From assembly GCA_018066965.1 (NCBI GenBank), contig JAGPVP010000093.1, positions 1 through 47,489 on the forward strand: a stretch of DNA of 47,489 nucleotides, read 5' to 3'. The position numbers and the translations under genes are program-made. The stretch comes from Zhongshania sp. Lineage in GTDB: Bacteria > Pseudomonadota > Gammaproteobacteria > Pseudomonadales > Spongiibacteraceae. Below, piece after piece: positions 38,720 through 47,489 of this stretch (its first letter is position 1; each line of letters starts with the position of its first letter). The notes beneath the pieces are model-generated. The model did not search any database, was not told the DNA's origin, and worked only from the letters and a program-made list of their open reading frames with translations.

Positions 38720-39805
38720 CTAAGCACGAACACCTGCAGCACGCAATACTTGGACAATCATCTCCACCGGCGCATCACTACTCACCACCGACTCTCCCAA
38801 GCCTTTTAACAGCACCAGACGCAAACGGCCATCGAGTACTTTCTTATCCCGCCCCATTAACTGCAAAAATTGATCCACATCCATATTTTCTGGTGGTGCA
38901 ACAGGCAAGCCAGATAATTGCAGCAGCATTTTACCGCGCACCAAAATATCGTCACTCAGCCAGCCCAGCTCAACCGACAGCGCCATCGCCAGCACCATAC
39001 CCGCAGAAACCGCTTCACCATGCAGCCAATTGCCATAGCCCTCAGCCGTTTCAATGGCGTGACCAAAGGTATGACCAAGGTTTAAAATAGCGCGACGACC
39101 ACCCTCGCGCTCGTCCTCTGCCACAACCTCAGCTTTATTTACGCAGGACCTGTAAACTGCTTCTTCAAGCAAATCCGTGTCACGACGCATCAGGCCCGTA
39201 ATATTTTTTTCTAGCCACTCAAAAAAGGGCGCATCGCAAATCAAGCCATACTTAATGACTTCGGCGAGCCCAGCCGAAAACTCACGTTCTGGCAAGGTAT
39301 CTAACAAGCTCAAATCTGCAAGTACACAATTGGGCTGATGGAATGCACCGATCATGTTTTTCCCCAGCGGATGATTCACGCCAGTTTTACCACCGACAGA
39401 TGAGTCAACCATCGACAGCAGCGTGCTAGGAATCTGAACAAACCGCACGCCGCGCTGATAACAAGCTGCAGCAAAGCCACACATATCACCCACCACACCA
39501 CCACCCAAGGCAATTAATGTGGTAGTGCGATTATGATTCTCCTCTAACAAGGTATCGAATATTTGCTCTAGCGTTGCCAGCGTTTTGTAGGCTTCACCAT
39601 CGGGCAAAATGACTTCGCAAACGGTTTTATCGCTAAGCTGGGCTTTTAATTTTTCCAGATACAAAGGCGCAATCGTGTCATTTGTGACGATGCAAACTTG
39701 TTGGCTAGTAATATATTTACACCACAAATCTGGTGCGCCAAGAAGGTCACGCGCGATAAAAATGGGATAGCTGCGCTCTCCCAAATCGAGTTCGAGGTTT
39801 TTCAT
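38720..39805 (-). CDS. aroB: 3-dehydroquinate synthase
   Basis: AroB is the second enzyme of the shikimate pathway, closing 3-deoxy-D-arabino-heptulosonate 7-phosphate to dehydroquinate with NAD and zinc. The 361-residue length is typical. Motifs are L-P-D-G-E-A-Y-K near residue 68, [13 protein letters not shown] near 101, [19 protein letters not shown] near 127, and [12 protein letters not shown] near 244. It follows aroK by 51 bases in the pil-aro run. Confidence 0.97.
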   Translation of the reverse strand: MKNLELDLGERSYPIFIARDLLGAPDLWCKYITSQQVCIVTNDTIAPLYLEKLKAQLSDKTVCEVILPDGEAYKTLATLEQIFDTLLEENHNRTTTLIALGGGVVGDMCGFAAACYQRGVRFVQIPSTLLSMVDSSVGGKTGVNHPLGKNMIGAFHQPNCVLADLSLLDTLPEREFSAGLAEVIKYGLICDAPFFEWLEKNITGLMRRDTDLLEEAVYRSCVNKAEVVAEDEREGGRRAILNLGHTFGHAIETAEGYGNWLHGEAVSAGMVLAMALSVELGWLSDDILVRGKMLLQLSGLPVAPPENMDVDQFLQLMGRDKKVLDGRLRLVLLKGLGESVVSSDAPVEMIVQVLRAAGVRA

Positions 39806-39856
39806 CAGTGAAGTATCCGGGAAAAGATTAATATACCGACCAAGTTGGCCAGTATA

Positions 39857-40390
39857 TCAATATTGCGCGCTCAGGTCGTCAGCGCCAAGCTGAGAACACA
39901 ATTCCTGCACAACTGACTTGGGCGTTCGATTATCGGTTAACACCGTATAATCGGCGATTTCCTCATAAAGCGGTTCACGCAGAGCCATTAAATTGCGCAA
40001 GGTAGTGCCCGGATCACCGGTTTGTAACAGGGGCCGCTTACGATCACGCGCAGTACGACGAATTTGCTCGTCCACCGAGGTTTTTAAATAAATTACTGTG
40101 CCTTTAGCGACCATCAACTTACGACTATCGCCACGCAGCACCGCACCGCCACCGGTTGAAATAACAACCTGCGCAGCATCACTTAATTCAGCGAGCATGG
40201 ATTCTTCGCGATCGCGAAAACCCTCTTCACCTTCCATGTCAAAAATCCACGGAATATCCACGCCACTGCGATCTTCAATTTCACGATCTACATCACGAAA
40301 ATCAAAACGCAAAGTATCGGCAAGTAAACGACCTATCGTACTTTTACCTGCGCCCATTGGGCCTACTAAAAATATTGCTCCAGACTTCAT
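39857..40390 (-). CDS. aroK: Shikimate kinase I
   Basis: AroK phosphorylates shikimate with ATP. The 177-residue form starts [18 protein letters not shown] (P-loop), then D-V-D-R-E-I-E-D (shikimate-binding aspartate), F-R-D-R-E, S-T-G-G-G-A-V and R-K-R-P-L. A TTG at 40408 would add six residues and overlap the pilQ stop; the ATG at 40390 matches the family's length (~172). It lies 10 bases after pilQ. Confidence 0.95.
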   Translation of the reverse strand: MKSGAIFLVGPMGAGKSTIGRLLADTLRFDFRDVDREIEDRSGVDIPWIFDMEGEEGFRDREESMLAELSDAAQVVISTGGGAVLRGDSRKLMVAKGTVIYLKTSVDEQIRRTARDRKRPLLQTGDPGTTLRNLMALREPLYEEIADYTVLTDNRTPKSVVQELCSQLGADDLSAQY

Positions 40391-40400
40391 TATCACTGCG

Positions 40401-42563
40401 CTAATCAACCAAACTGTCAGCCAAAATACGTGGCGTTATAAATATCAGCGTTTCTTGCTTTTCACGTGACACGGTCGTGGTTTTAAATAAACGCCCTATA
40501 AACGGAAGGTCACCCAAGAAAGGGACTTTCGTTTCCGACGAAATATCAAGCTGATCGTATACACCACCCAAAACAACGGTTTCACCATTGCTGACCAATA
40601 CCCGGGTTTTTAACTCAGTGGTATCAATAGTCGGCACTTGGCCACCCAAACCTGTGGCAATAACCAAAGAACCAATCGTGTCTTGGTTAATAGTTAAATC
40701 CATAATAATGCGGTCATCTGGGGTAATAATCGGCGTAACATCAAGCTTCAGTACAGCCTCTTTAAAGGCGATAGTGGTCTCGCCATTCGCAGAAGACTCT
40801 GGATACGGAATTTCGGTACCGGATTTAATAATCGCGGGTTCTTTGTCGCCGGTAACAACCCGTGGTTGCGACACAATTTCACCGCGCCCCTTAGATTCAA
40901 GCGCAGACAGCTCTAAGTTCAAAAGTACATCAGAGCTAATAAATCCAAGCGCAAATGAACCCGCCGCACCAGACACACCAAGATCAGTCACCAAACCAGG
41001 CACGGCGGTGTAAGTCGGCGAGCCCGCAGCTAGCGCGCTTAAATAATTGTTCTGAGTCGCTTGGTCGCTGGCAATATCACCGTTTGCAGAGTAAACCTTA
41101 TCACCATCTGCTTTAACGTAAGCACCGCCCCACTTCACACCGAGTGAGCGGTCAAAGTCGGAACTGGCACGGACGATTCTCGCTTCTATCTGTACTTGAC
41201 GAACAGGCACATCAATTAGAGCAATCAAACGACGGAACTCATCCAAGCGTTCGGCGGTTTCAGTAATCAGCAAAGAGTTTGTGCGCTCATCGACAATAAC
41301 CTTGCCACGTGGCGACAAGATACTACCGGTTGAGTTTTCATCATTTTCACCGTCTCTGTCTGGCTTAAATAATTTAAACAGCTCGGCGGCGTCTGCGTAA
41401 CGCACTTTTATAAATTCGCTTTGCAACGGTGCCAATTCTTCTACTTGCTTTTGCGCTTCTATTTCTTGGCGCTCGCGCTCAGCAATTTCTGCTGCAGGGG
41501 CAACCATCAATACATTGCCGACTTGGCGCTTATCCAAACCTTTGGTTTTTAGCACTAACTCTAATGCCTGATCCCACGGTACATTCTGCAAACGCAGGGT
41601 GATATTACCTTTTACGGTATCGCTAGCAACAAGGTTTAATTCCGTAAAATCCGCAATAAGCTGCAGCACTGAGCGAACTTCAATATCTTGGAAATTCAGC
41701 GACAGCTTTTCACCAACATAGGCAAACTCGCGACGGCGATCTTCCACTTCTTTTTTAGTCAGCGGCTTCACGCTAACCACATATTCGGTATCCGTCTGAT
41801 AAGCTAAATAGTCGTATTCGCCACTTGCCTCCAAAGACAATTTCGCGCCCTTTTCGCCCATTCGCGCATCAATGCTTTTTACTGGCGTCGCAAAATCTGC
41901 AACATCAAAACGGCGCTGTAAATTCTGCGGTAAATTCACGCCACCAAAATCCACTTTAATTTTGGCGCCTTCCACAAATACATTTACGTCCGCTTTAGCA
42001 TCTGCGAGCTGAATAACTAAACGCCCTTCGCCCTTTTCTCCACGACGGAAATCCAAATCAGTGATGCTATTACCGGCACTTACCGCCGGTTTAGACGATG
42101 TAATCGGGTTGTTATATTTTTCTTTAAGATAAGCTTGGCTGCCACCACTGCCCACCTCTACAACTAAAACATTACCTTCTTGGCGAGTTTGATAAGGTGC
42201 CAATTTAATTAGATTGAGGACAACGCGGGTGCGGTCACGACCTTCAAGCACCACTGCGCTACTGGCATTATCGTAAGACAAAGGGAATTTTTTCTGGCTG
42301 AGCATATTGCCCGAGCCCACTAGATCGAGGGCAATTCTGGCTGGCTTCTCAATGGTGTAGCCTTTCACCTCTGGCGCAGGGCCGTCAAAGGTTAATCGCG
42401 CTTCAAAGCTACCACCCTGCAGCGAATTAAATTCGACATTTTTTAAATTAGACGCCATGGCGGCCACTGATGCCAGAAGCAAACATAGTCCGGTTAGGAG
42501 TTGTCGCCCCAGACCTGTTTGGTCACAGGGTCTTTTGCACTGCATCTGCACTCGGGTATTCAT
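40401..42563 (-). CDS. pilQ: Type IV pilus outer-membrane secretin PilQ
   Basis: PilQ forms the outer-membrane channel through which the pilus emerges. The 720-residue protein has a signal peptide ([16 protein letters not shown]), two N-terminal AMIN domains (peptidoglycan-binding), an N0/STN domain with [14 protein letters not shown] near 290, an N1 domain and the secretin domain with [15 protein letters not shown] near the end. The ATG at 42563 has GGAGAAG directly upstream and is preferred over 42578. Confidence 0.96.
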   Translation of the reverse strand: MNTRVQMQCKRPCDQTGLGRQLLTGLCLLLASVAAMASNLKNVEFNSLQGGSFEARLTFDGPAPEVKGYTIEKPARIALDLVGSGNMLSQKKFPLSYDNASSAVVLEGRDRTRVVLNLIKLAPYQTRQEGNVLVVEVGSGGSQAYLKEKYNNPITSSKPAVSAGNSITDLDFRRGEKGEGRLVIQLADAKADVNVFVEGAKIKVDFGGVNLPQNLQRRFDVADFATPVKSIDARMGEKGAKLSLEASGEYDYLAYQTDTEYVVSVKPLTKKEVEDRRREFAYVGEKLSLNFQDIEVRSVLQLIADFTELNLVASDTVKGNITLRLQNVPWDQALELVLKTKGLDKRQVGNVLMVAPAAEIAERERQEIEAQKQVEELAPLQSEFIKVRYADAAELFKLFKPDRDGENDENSTGSILSPRGKVIVDERTNSLLITETAERLDEFRRLIALIDVPVRQVQIEARIVRASSDFDRSLGVKWGGAYVKADGDKVYSANGDIASDQATQNNYLSALAAGSPTYTAVPGLVTDLGVSGAAGSFALGFISSDVLLNLELSALESKGRGEIVSQPRVVTGDKEPAIIKSGTEIPYPESSANGETTIAFKEAVLKLDVTPIITPDDRIIMDLTINQDTIGSLVIATGLGGQVPTIDTTELKTRVLVSNGETVVLGGVYDQLDISSETKVPFLGDLPFIGRLFKTTTVSREKQETLIFITPRILADSLVD

Positions 42564-42586
42564 GTACTTCTCCGCCATTCGAATTC

Positions 42587-43114
42587 TTACTTACGGACTT
42601 TCAATTCAAGGGAGCGAGGCCGCTCAACCCAACCATCCCCACCGGTGGAAACAATCTCCACCACGGTCAGGTAATTCTCAGCTACATCAATAATCTTGCC
42701 GTAATTACGACCAAGATAATTATTTTTCCGCACGCGGTGTACGCCGCCATCAGGATCTTTAACCAAGGCCCACAACACGCCATCGAGACGTACCGTGCCA
42801 ACAACTGTCATAGAGTCTAGAGAAAACTGCTCTAAGAACTCTTTCTCTCGTTTCAGGTCAGGCTTAATGTTACTAGTCGCCTCTAAGCGCGCAATTTCTT
42901 TCACATCTACTGGTCGGTTAAACGGCGCACGCAAGCCCGACGCCGTATAACTAAATGCGCGGTAGGCTTTTAAGGCGGGAATAGGTGTGATTTGGCCAGA
43001 CGGTGCAGCGCGCTTTTCAGCGACAAAGGCATCGAGATCAGCGTATTGATTGCCACCGCTACAGGCGACGAGTGACGCCACACTGGCGGCTAAGACCCAG
43101 CGAGAGAACATCAT
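42587..43114 (-). CDS. pilP: Type IV pilus lipoprotein PilP
   Basis: PilP is the inner-membrane lipoprotein that links PilNO with PilQ. The 175-residue protein has lipobox S-L-V-A-C-S (Cys18), a proline-rich linker, and the C-terminal HR domain with L-E-Q-F-S-L-D-S-M-T-V-V-G-T and a closing L-E-L-K-V-R-K. The start overlaps the pilO stop (TAATG), and an alternative start one codon later is possible. Confidence 0.94.
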   Translation of the reverse strand: MMFSRWVLAASVASLVACSGGNQYADLDAFVAEKRAAPSGQITPIPALKAYRAFSYTASGLRAPFNRPVDVKEIARLEATSNIKPDLKREKEFLEQFSLDSMTVVGTVRLDGVLWALVKDPDGGVHRVRKNNYLGRNYGKIIDVAENYLTVVEIVSTGGDGWVERPRSLELKVRK

Positions 43115-43740
43115 TATTTGCCCCCCGCTTGATCTTTATAACGGTATGTTTTGGCCGTTATCGACATAGACTGCTGACTTAAATTTTTATCTGAATTAAT
43201 CGTATAATCGTGCAGCGTAACAATTCGTGGCAAGCCGGCAATACCGCTCACAAACGCAGCCAAGTCGTGATAACTGCCACTGACTTTTATGGCGATTGGC
43301 AACTCTACATAGAACTCTTTCACGCGCTCAGTCTGGAGCTGAATACTGCTAATGTCTAAGCCGTTAGACACGGCCTTTTCAGTCATGTCTTCAAGCAGAC
43401 CAGGCACTTCGGTATCGGCGGGGAGTTGGCTTAAAAGGATGCCAAAAGATTCCTCCATCTCAACCATTTGCTTTTTGAGCGGCACTAATTTTGCGGCTTT
43501 AAATGCCTTTTTTCCAAATTCATCTTTCAGCTGTAATTCTTTCGCTTCAACGCTATCTAACTTTACCCGTAAATCAGCAATGATATAAAAATAGCCGCCA
43601 ACAAGGCACAGGATAAATACCCCGACCCAGGCACCAACCCTCACTAATAAAGGCCAGGCACCAATATTATCAACATTTAGTTCGCTGAGATCGAAGCTCT
43701 TAAGCTCGTCGACCAGCTCTTGCCACGCTGCCACAGCCAT
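43114..43740 (-). CDS. pilO: Type IV pilus assembly protein PilO
   Basis: PilO is the bitopic inner-membrane partner of PilN. The 208 residues have a short cytoplasmic N-terminus, one membrane helix at about 30-53, a coiled coil with heptad-like L-K-x-x-x spacing (55-100), and a ferredoxin-like periplasmic domain (residues ~110-205) with the family's G-L-P-R-I-V-T-L-H. It starts 6 bases after the pilN stop. Confidence 0.94.
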   Translation of the reverse strand: MAVAAWQELVDELKSFDLSELNVDNIGAWPLLVRVGAWVGVFILCLVGGYFYIIADLRVKLDSVEAKELQLKDEFGKKAFKAAKLVPLKKQMVEMEESFGILLSQLPADTEVPGLLEDMTEKAVSNGLDISSIQLQTERVKEFYVELPIAIKVSGSYHDLAAFVSGIAGLPRIVTLHDYTINSDKNLSQQSMSITAKTYRYKDQAGGK

Positions 43741-43746
43741 CGCCCC

Positions 43747-44306
43747 CTATTTCTCGTCGTCAGGCGCAGGCGCGCTGATTTTATATGACAATTTGAAACT
43801 GCTCGCCTGATCACCGTAAGCAGACGCCGCACTCACCGCCGTCAAATTGGGATCGGCAAACCACGGCGAAGCATCTAATTTACGCATTAAACTCGACACT
43901 CGGTTATTTGACTCAGCAATCCCCTGGACCTCAATACGGGAATCTCGACGACTCACAGAGGTATAAAACAAGCCATCGGGGAGGGTTCTTACCATCTCGT
44001 CAAAGACACGTACAATAAGTGGTCGCGTGCCCTGCAAATCTTGAATAATAGTCATCCGGTCTAGCAGCTGCTGGCGGCGAGTCTCTAAATCTTTTATTTC
44101 TGCCACTTCTTTATTAATTTTTTTAATCTGTCCCTGCAAATAGGCATTGCGTCCTTCTTGGTGGCTGATCGCACTATTAACGATAGACATTGAGAGAATT
44201 ACCAGCAAAACAGCCAGTATTGCTACCCCACCTAATACCGCCAAAAACTGCTTTTTTATGAGCTGGCGGCGCTCTTCTCGCCAGGGCAATAGGTTAATTG
44301 TTGCCA

Positions 44307-44307
<1 letters not shown>
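43747..44307 (-). CDS. pilN: Type IV pilus assembly protein PilN
   Basis: PilN begins M-A-T-I-N-L-L-P-W-R-E-E-R-R, the conserved cytoplasmic segment that binds PilM. One membrane helix (residues ~22-45), a coiled coil and a ferredoxin-like periplasmic domain follow in its 186 residues. The ATG overlaps the pilM stop (TAATG), so translation is coupled. Confidence 0.96.
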
Positions 44308-45401
<1,094 letters not shown>

Positions 45402-45425
45402 TTAGGGCGTACTCTTACATATAAG

Positions 45426-45454
45426 ATTAAATACCAGTGTATACCAATGCGCAA
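45426..45454 (-). promoter_or_regulatory. Candidate promoter of the pilM operon
   Basis: On the minus strand TTGCGC (45454-45449) and TTTAAT (45431-45426) are separated by 17 bases, giving 3/6 and 5/6 matches to sigma70 consensus. The predicted start would lie about 45 bases before pilM. Confidence 0.4.
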
Positions 45455-45475
45455 ATAGTTCTGAAAAAAAGACGC

Positions 45476-45495
45476 CGAAAGTGTCACACTTTTCG
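45476..45495. promoter_or_regulatory. Palindrome in the pilM / PBP1A divergent region
   Basis: AAAGTGT-C-ACACTTT is a perfect 15-base palindrome with odd centre (45478-45492), and CG on both outer sides extends it with one slipped base. It lies 20 bases behind the candidate pilM -35 and about 50 bases before the PBP1A start, where a dimeric regulator could affect either gene. Confidence 0.45.
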
Positions 45496-45544
45496 TTATC
45501 CTAGCGTTCGAATTGTGATTTCCACCTCTATTTAAAGGAATAAT

Positions 45545-47489
45545 ATGTCCAATACGACGCGTTATCTTCGTATTTTTATTGGCTTAAGCATACTTGCCTG
45601 CTGCGGCACCTTAATGGTATTTGCCACCGCATTCCTTTATATCAGCCCTAAATTACCGTCTGTAGAGGCGCTAAAAGACACCCAATTACAAACGCCGCTG
45701 CGTATTTACAGCGCCGACGGCAAGCTGTTAGGCGAGTTTGGCGAAAAGCGCCGCTCACCCATCAGCATTCAAGAAGTACCCGAACTTTTCATAGACGCGT
45801 TTCTCGCCGCCGAAGATGATCACTTTTACAGCCACCATGGCGTTGACGTCAGCGGCCTACTTAGAGCGGCATCTCAGCTTGTCACCAGCGGCAGCATCCA
45901 GTCCGGTGGCTCGACTATTACGATGCAGGTAGCAAAAAACTACTTCCTAAGCCAAGAGCGGACCTTCACTCGAAAATTTACTGAAATTTTTCTCGCCATT
46001 GAAATCGAGCGCGCACTGAGTAAAGGCGATATTTTAGAGCTGTATTTAAACAAAATATTTCTAGGTAACCACGCTTATGGTATCGAAGCTGCCGCGCAAG
46101 TCTATTACGGAAAGTCCTTAAAGGAGTTGAATCTTGCCCAAATGGCAATGATTGCGGGCCTACCCAAAGCGCCGTCAGCCTACAACCCGGTCGCCAACCC
46201 CTCGCGGGCAAAAGTGCGCCGCAACTGGATACTCCGGCGCATGCTGAGCCTTGGCTATATTAGCGACGCCGATTATGAAAACGCCATGCTCGAACCCATC
46301 AGCGCCAAGGCCTATGGCACTCAGCTTGATGTTGACGCCCCCTATGTCTCAGAGATGGTTCGCCTAGATATGCTAGCCCGCTTTGGTCAATCGGCGTATG
46401 AAGACGGCTATACGGTAATCACAACCGTAAAAGCAAACCTACAAAAAACCGCCAACAAAGCGCTACTTGACGGCGTGATCGAATACGACACTCGCCACGG
46501 CTACCGCGGTGCCGAGCGTCACTGGACGCTACCCGATGACATCGACCAAGAGAATCGCCAAGACCTGAGTCAAAAACTAGAGGAAATCGGCAATATCGGG
46601 CCGTGGTACCCCGCTTTAGTCCTAGATGTAAAAGAGCAAAGCGCATCAATCCTCCTCCCCGGAGAACTACAAGCTAACCTAGAATGGGAGCACGGCCTTG
46701 CTAAAACCGTGCGCTATATCAGCGAAGACCGTGTCAGTTACGCGGCGGAAACCGCATCAGAACTGATCAAGGCTGGCGATGTTATCCGCGTTAAAATGAG
46801 TGACACCACCCCGCGGCACTGGGAGTTATCGCAGTTACCCAAAGTGCAAAGCGCGCTGGTGTCATTAGACGCCGACAGCGGCGCAATTCTAAGTTTAGTG
46901 GGTGGTTACAACTACCAAAAAAGCGCCTTTAACCGCGTTACTCAGGCTGAACGCCAACCCGGCTCCAACTTTAAACCATTTATTTACACCGCCGCGCTCG
47001 ACAATGGCTTCACCCCAGCCACCATTATTAATGACGCCCCCATTGTGTTCGACAGCGACGCGCAAGGTAATACTTGGCGCCCCAGTAACGACAATGGCCG
47101 CTTCAACGGGCCAATGCGACTGCGCCAAGCGCTCTACCTATCTCGCAATTTAGTGTCGATTAGAGTTTTGCGCGACCTTGGTATTGCAAAGGCAATCAAG
47201 TACGTTGGTCGCTTTGGTTTTGATCCGAGTAAGTTGCCCCACGATCTATCGCTAGCGCTGGGAAGTCACTCTCTTACCCCCCTAGATGTCGTAACTGGCT
47301 ACGCCGTCTTTGCCAATGGCGGCTACAAAGTGTCGCCTTATGTCATCGATCGAATTATCGACCGTGACGGCAACACGGTTTACCGCGCCGACCCCGAAAT
47401 CGTCTGTCGTCATTGCGACGACGAGGACGACAAAGGCCTTGAAAACATCGAAGCGGACACCCTCGACGACATCATTTCCGGCGACGACG
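45545..47489 (+). CDS. mrcA: Penicillin-binding protein 1A, bifunctional (cut by window end)
   Basis: This class A PBP polymerises glycan chains and cross-links peptides. AAAGGA lies 5 bases before the ATG. An N-terminal membrane helix (residues ~8-33) is followed by the glycosyltransferase motifs E-D-D-H-F-Y-S-H-H-G (catalytic Glu90), G-G-S-T-I-T-M-Q, R-K-F-T-E and L-Y-L-N-K-I-F-L-G. The PBP1A insert follows, then the transpeptidase motifs S-N-F-K (474-477) and S-R-N (533-535). The K-T-G motif and the C-terminus lie beyond the window; 648 codons are seen of ~780-850 expected. Called ponA in Pseudomonas. Confidence 0.95.
   Translation, partial: MSNTTRYLRIFIGLSILACCGTLMVFATAFLYISPKLPSVEALKDTQLQTPLRIYSADGKLLGEFGEKRRSPISIQEVPELFIDAFLAAEDDHFYSHHGVDVSGLLRAASQLVTSGSIQSGGSTITMQVAKNYFLSQERTFTRKFTEIFLAIEIERALSKGDILELYLNKIFLGNHAYGIEAAAQVYYGKSLKELNLAQMAMIAGLPKAPSAYNPVANPSRAKVRRNWILRRMLSLGYISDADYENAMLEPISAKAYGTQLDVDAPYVSEMVRLDMLARFGQSAYEDGYTVITTVKANLQKTANKALLDGVIEYDTRHGYRGAERHWTLPDDIDQENRQDLSQKLEEIGNIGPWYPALVLDVKEQSASILLPGELQANLEWEHGLAKTVRYISEDRVSYAAETASELIKAGDVIRVKMSDTTPRHWELSQLPKVQSALVSLDADSGAILSLVGGYNYQKSAFNRVTQAERQPGSNFKPFIYTAALDNGFTPATIINDAPIVFDSDAQGNTWRPSNDNGRFNGPMRLRQALYLSRNLVSIRVLRDLGIAKAIKYVGRFGFDPSKLPHDLSLALGSHSLTPLDVVTGYAVFANGGYKVSPYVIDRIIDRDGNTVYRADPEIVCRHCDDEDDKGLENIEADTLDDIISGDD

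Overview
This window reads as chromosome of a free-living, probably marine, gammaproteobacterium of the Pseudomonas/Cellvibrio/Spongiibacter type. The evidence is gene order: leuS-lptE-holA, ampD-ampE, and a ponA | pilMNOPQ-aroK-aroB ... gltB-gltD-hemE block all resemble Pseudomonas arrangements as I remember them. I cannot name a genus without a database. Coding density is high and no tRNA, rRNA, CRISPR array, prophage or secretion/defence island is visible.

Layout. (1) 1-993: right end of an IS3-family element, two copies of a three-hairpin repeat, two REP-like palindromes, then the leuS promoter. (2) 994-4983: leuS-lptE-holA operon. (3) 5074-9368: two neighbouring exported phosphatases, a purple-acid-phosphatase-like lipoprotein with a large unknown C-terminal half and a Tat-type PhoD, followed by a small lipoprotein. 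(4) 9369-10046: a gene-free nest of REP-like palindromes and 24-bp tandem repeats. (5) 10047-12902: cobalamin salvage (cobC, cobT, cobU and, divergently, a PduO-type adenosyltransferase); no cobS is seen. (6) 12938-15261: ROK sugar kinase, ampE and ampD (peptidoglycan recycling). (7) 15381-22689: tesB thioesterase, a zinc-free MDR oxidoreductase, a HAD phosphatase with an ABC-2 exporter, and a TetR regulator divergent from a FadH-type 2,4-dienoyl-CoA reductase with two matching operator-like repeats between them. (8) 22784-31394: mixed single genes: an MBL-fold lipoprotein, an exported protein of unknown function, MAPEG, a hexapeptide acyltransferase, a divergent TrmB-like methyltransferase, cysE, an M48 protease, tag, a DUF4136 lipoprotein, DUF1415 and a two-helix membrane protein. 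(9) 31496-45374: a long leftward run of hemE, gltD, gltB, aroB, aroK and pilQPONM. (10) 45545-end: penicillin-binding protein 1A, cut by the window edge.

The genes suggest a heterotroph that scavenges organic phosphate, salvages corrinoids, degrades unsaturated fatty acids, assimilates ammonia through GOGAT and builds type IV pili. The least explained material is the repeat DNA at both ends of region 1-10 kb, the C-terminal half of the 5074-7107 lipoprotein, the TrmB-like paralogue with altered substrate-site residues, and the paired operator repeats at 20547-20597. Start codons were moved from the longest frame where a Shine-Dalgarno match, neighbour overlap or family length supported it; each case is stated.
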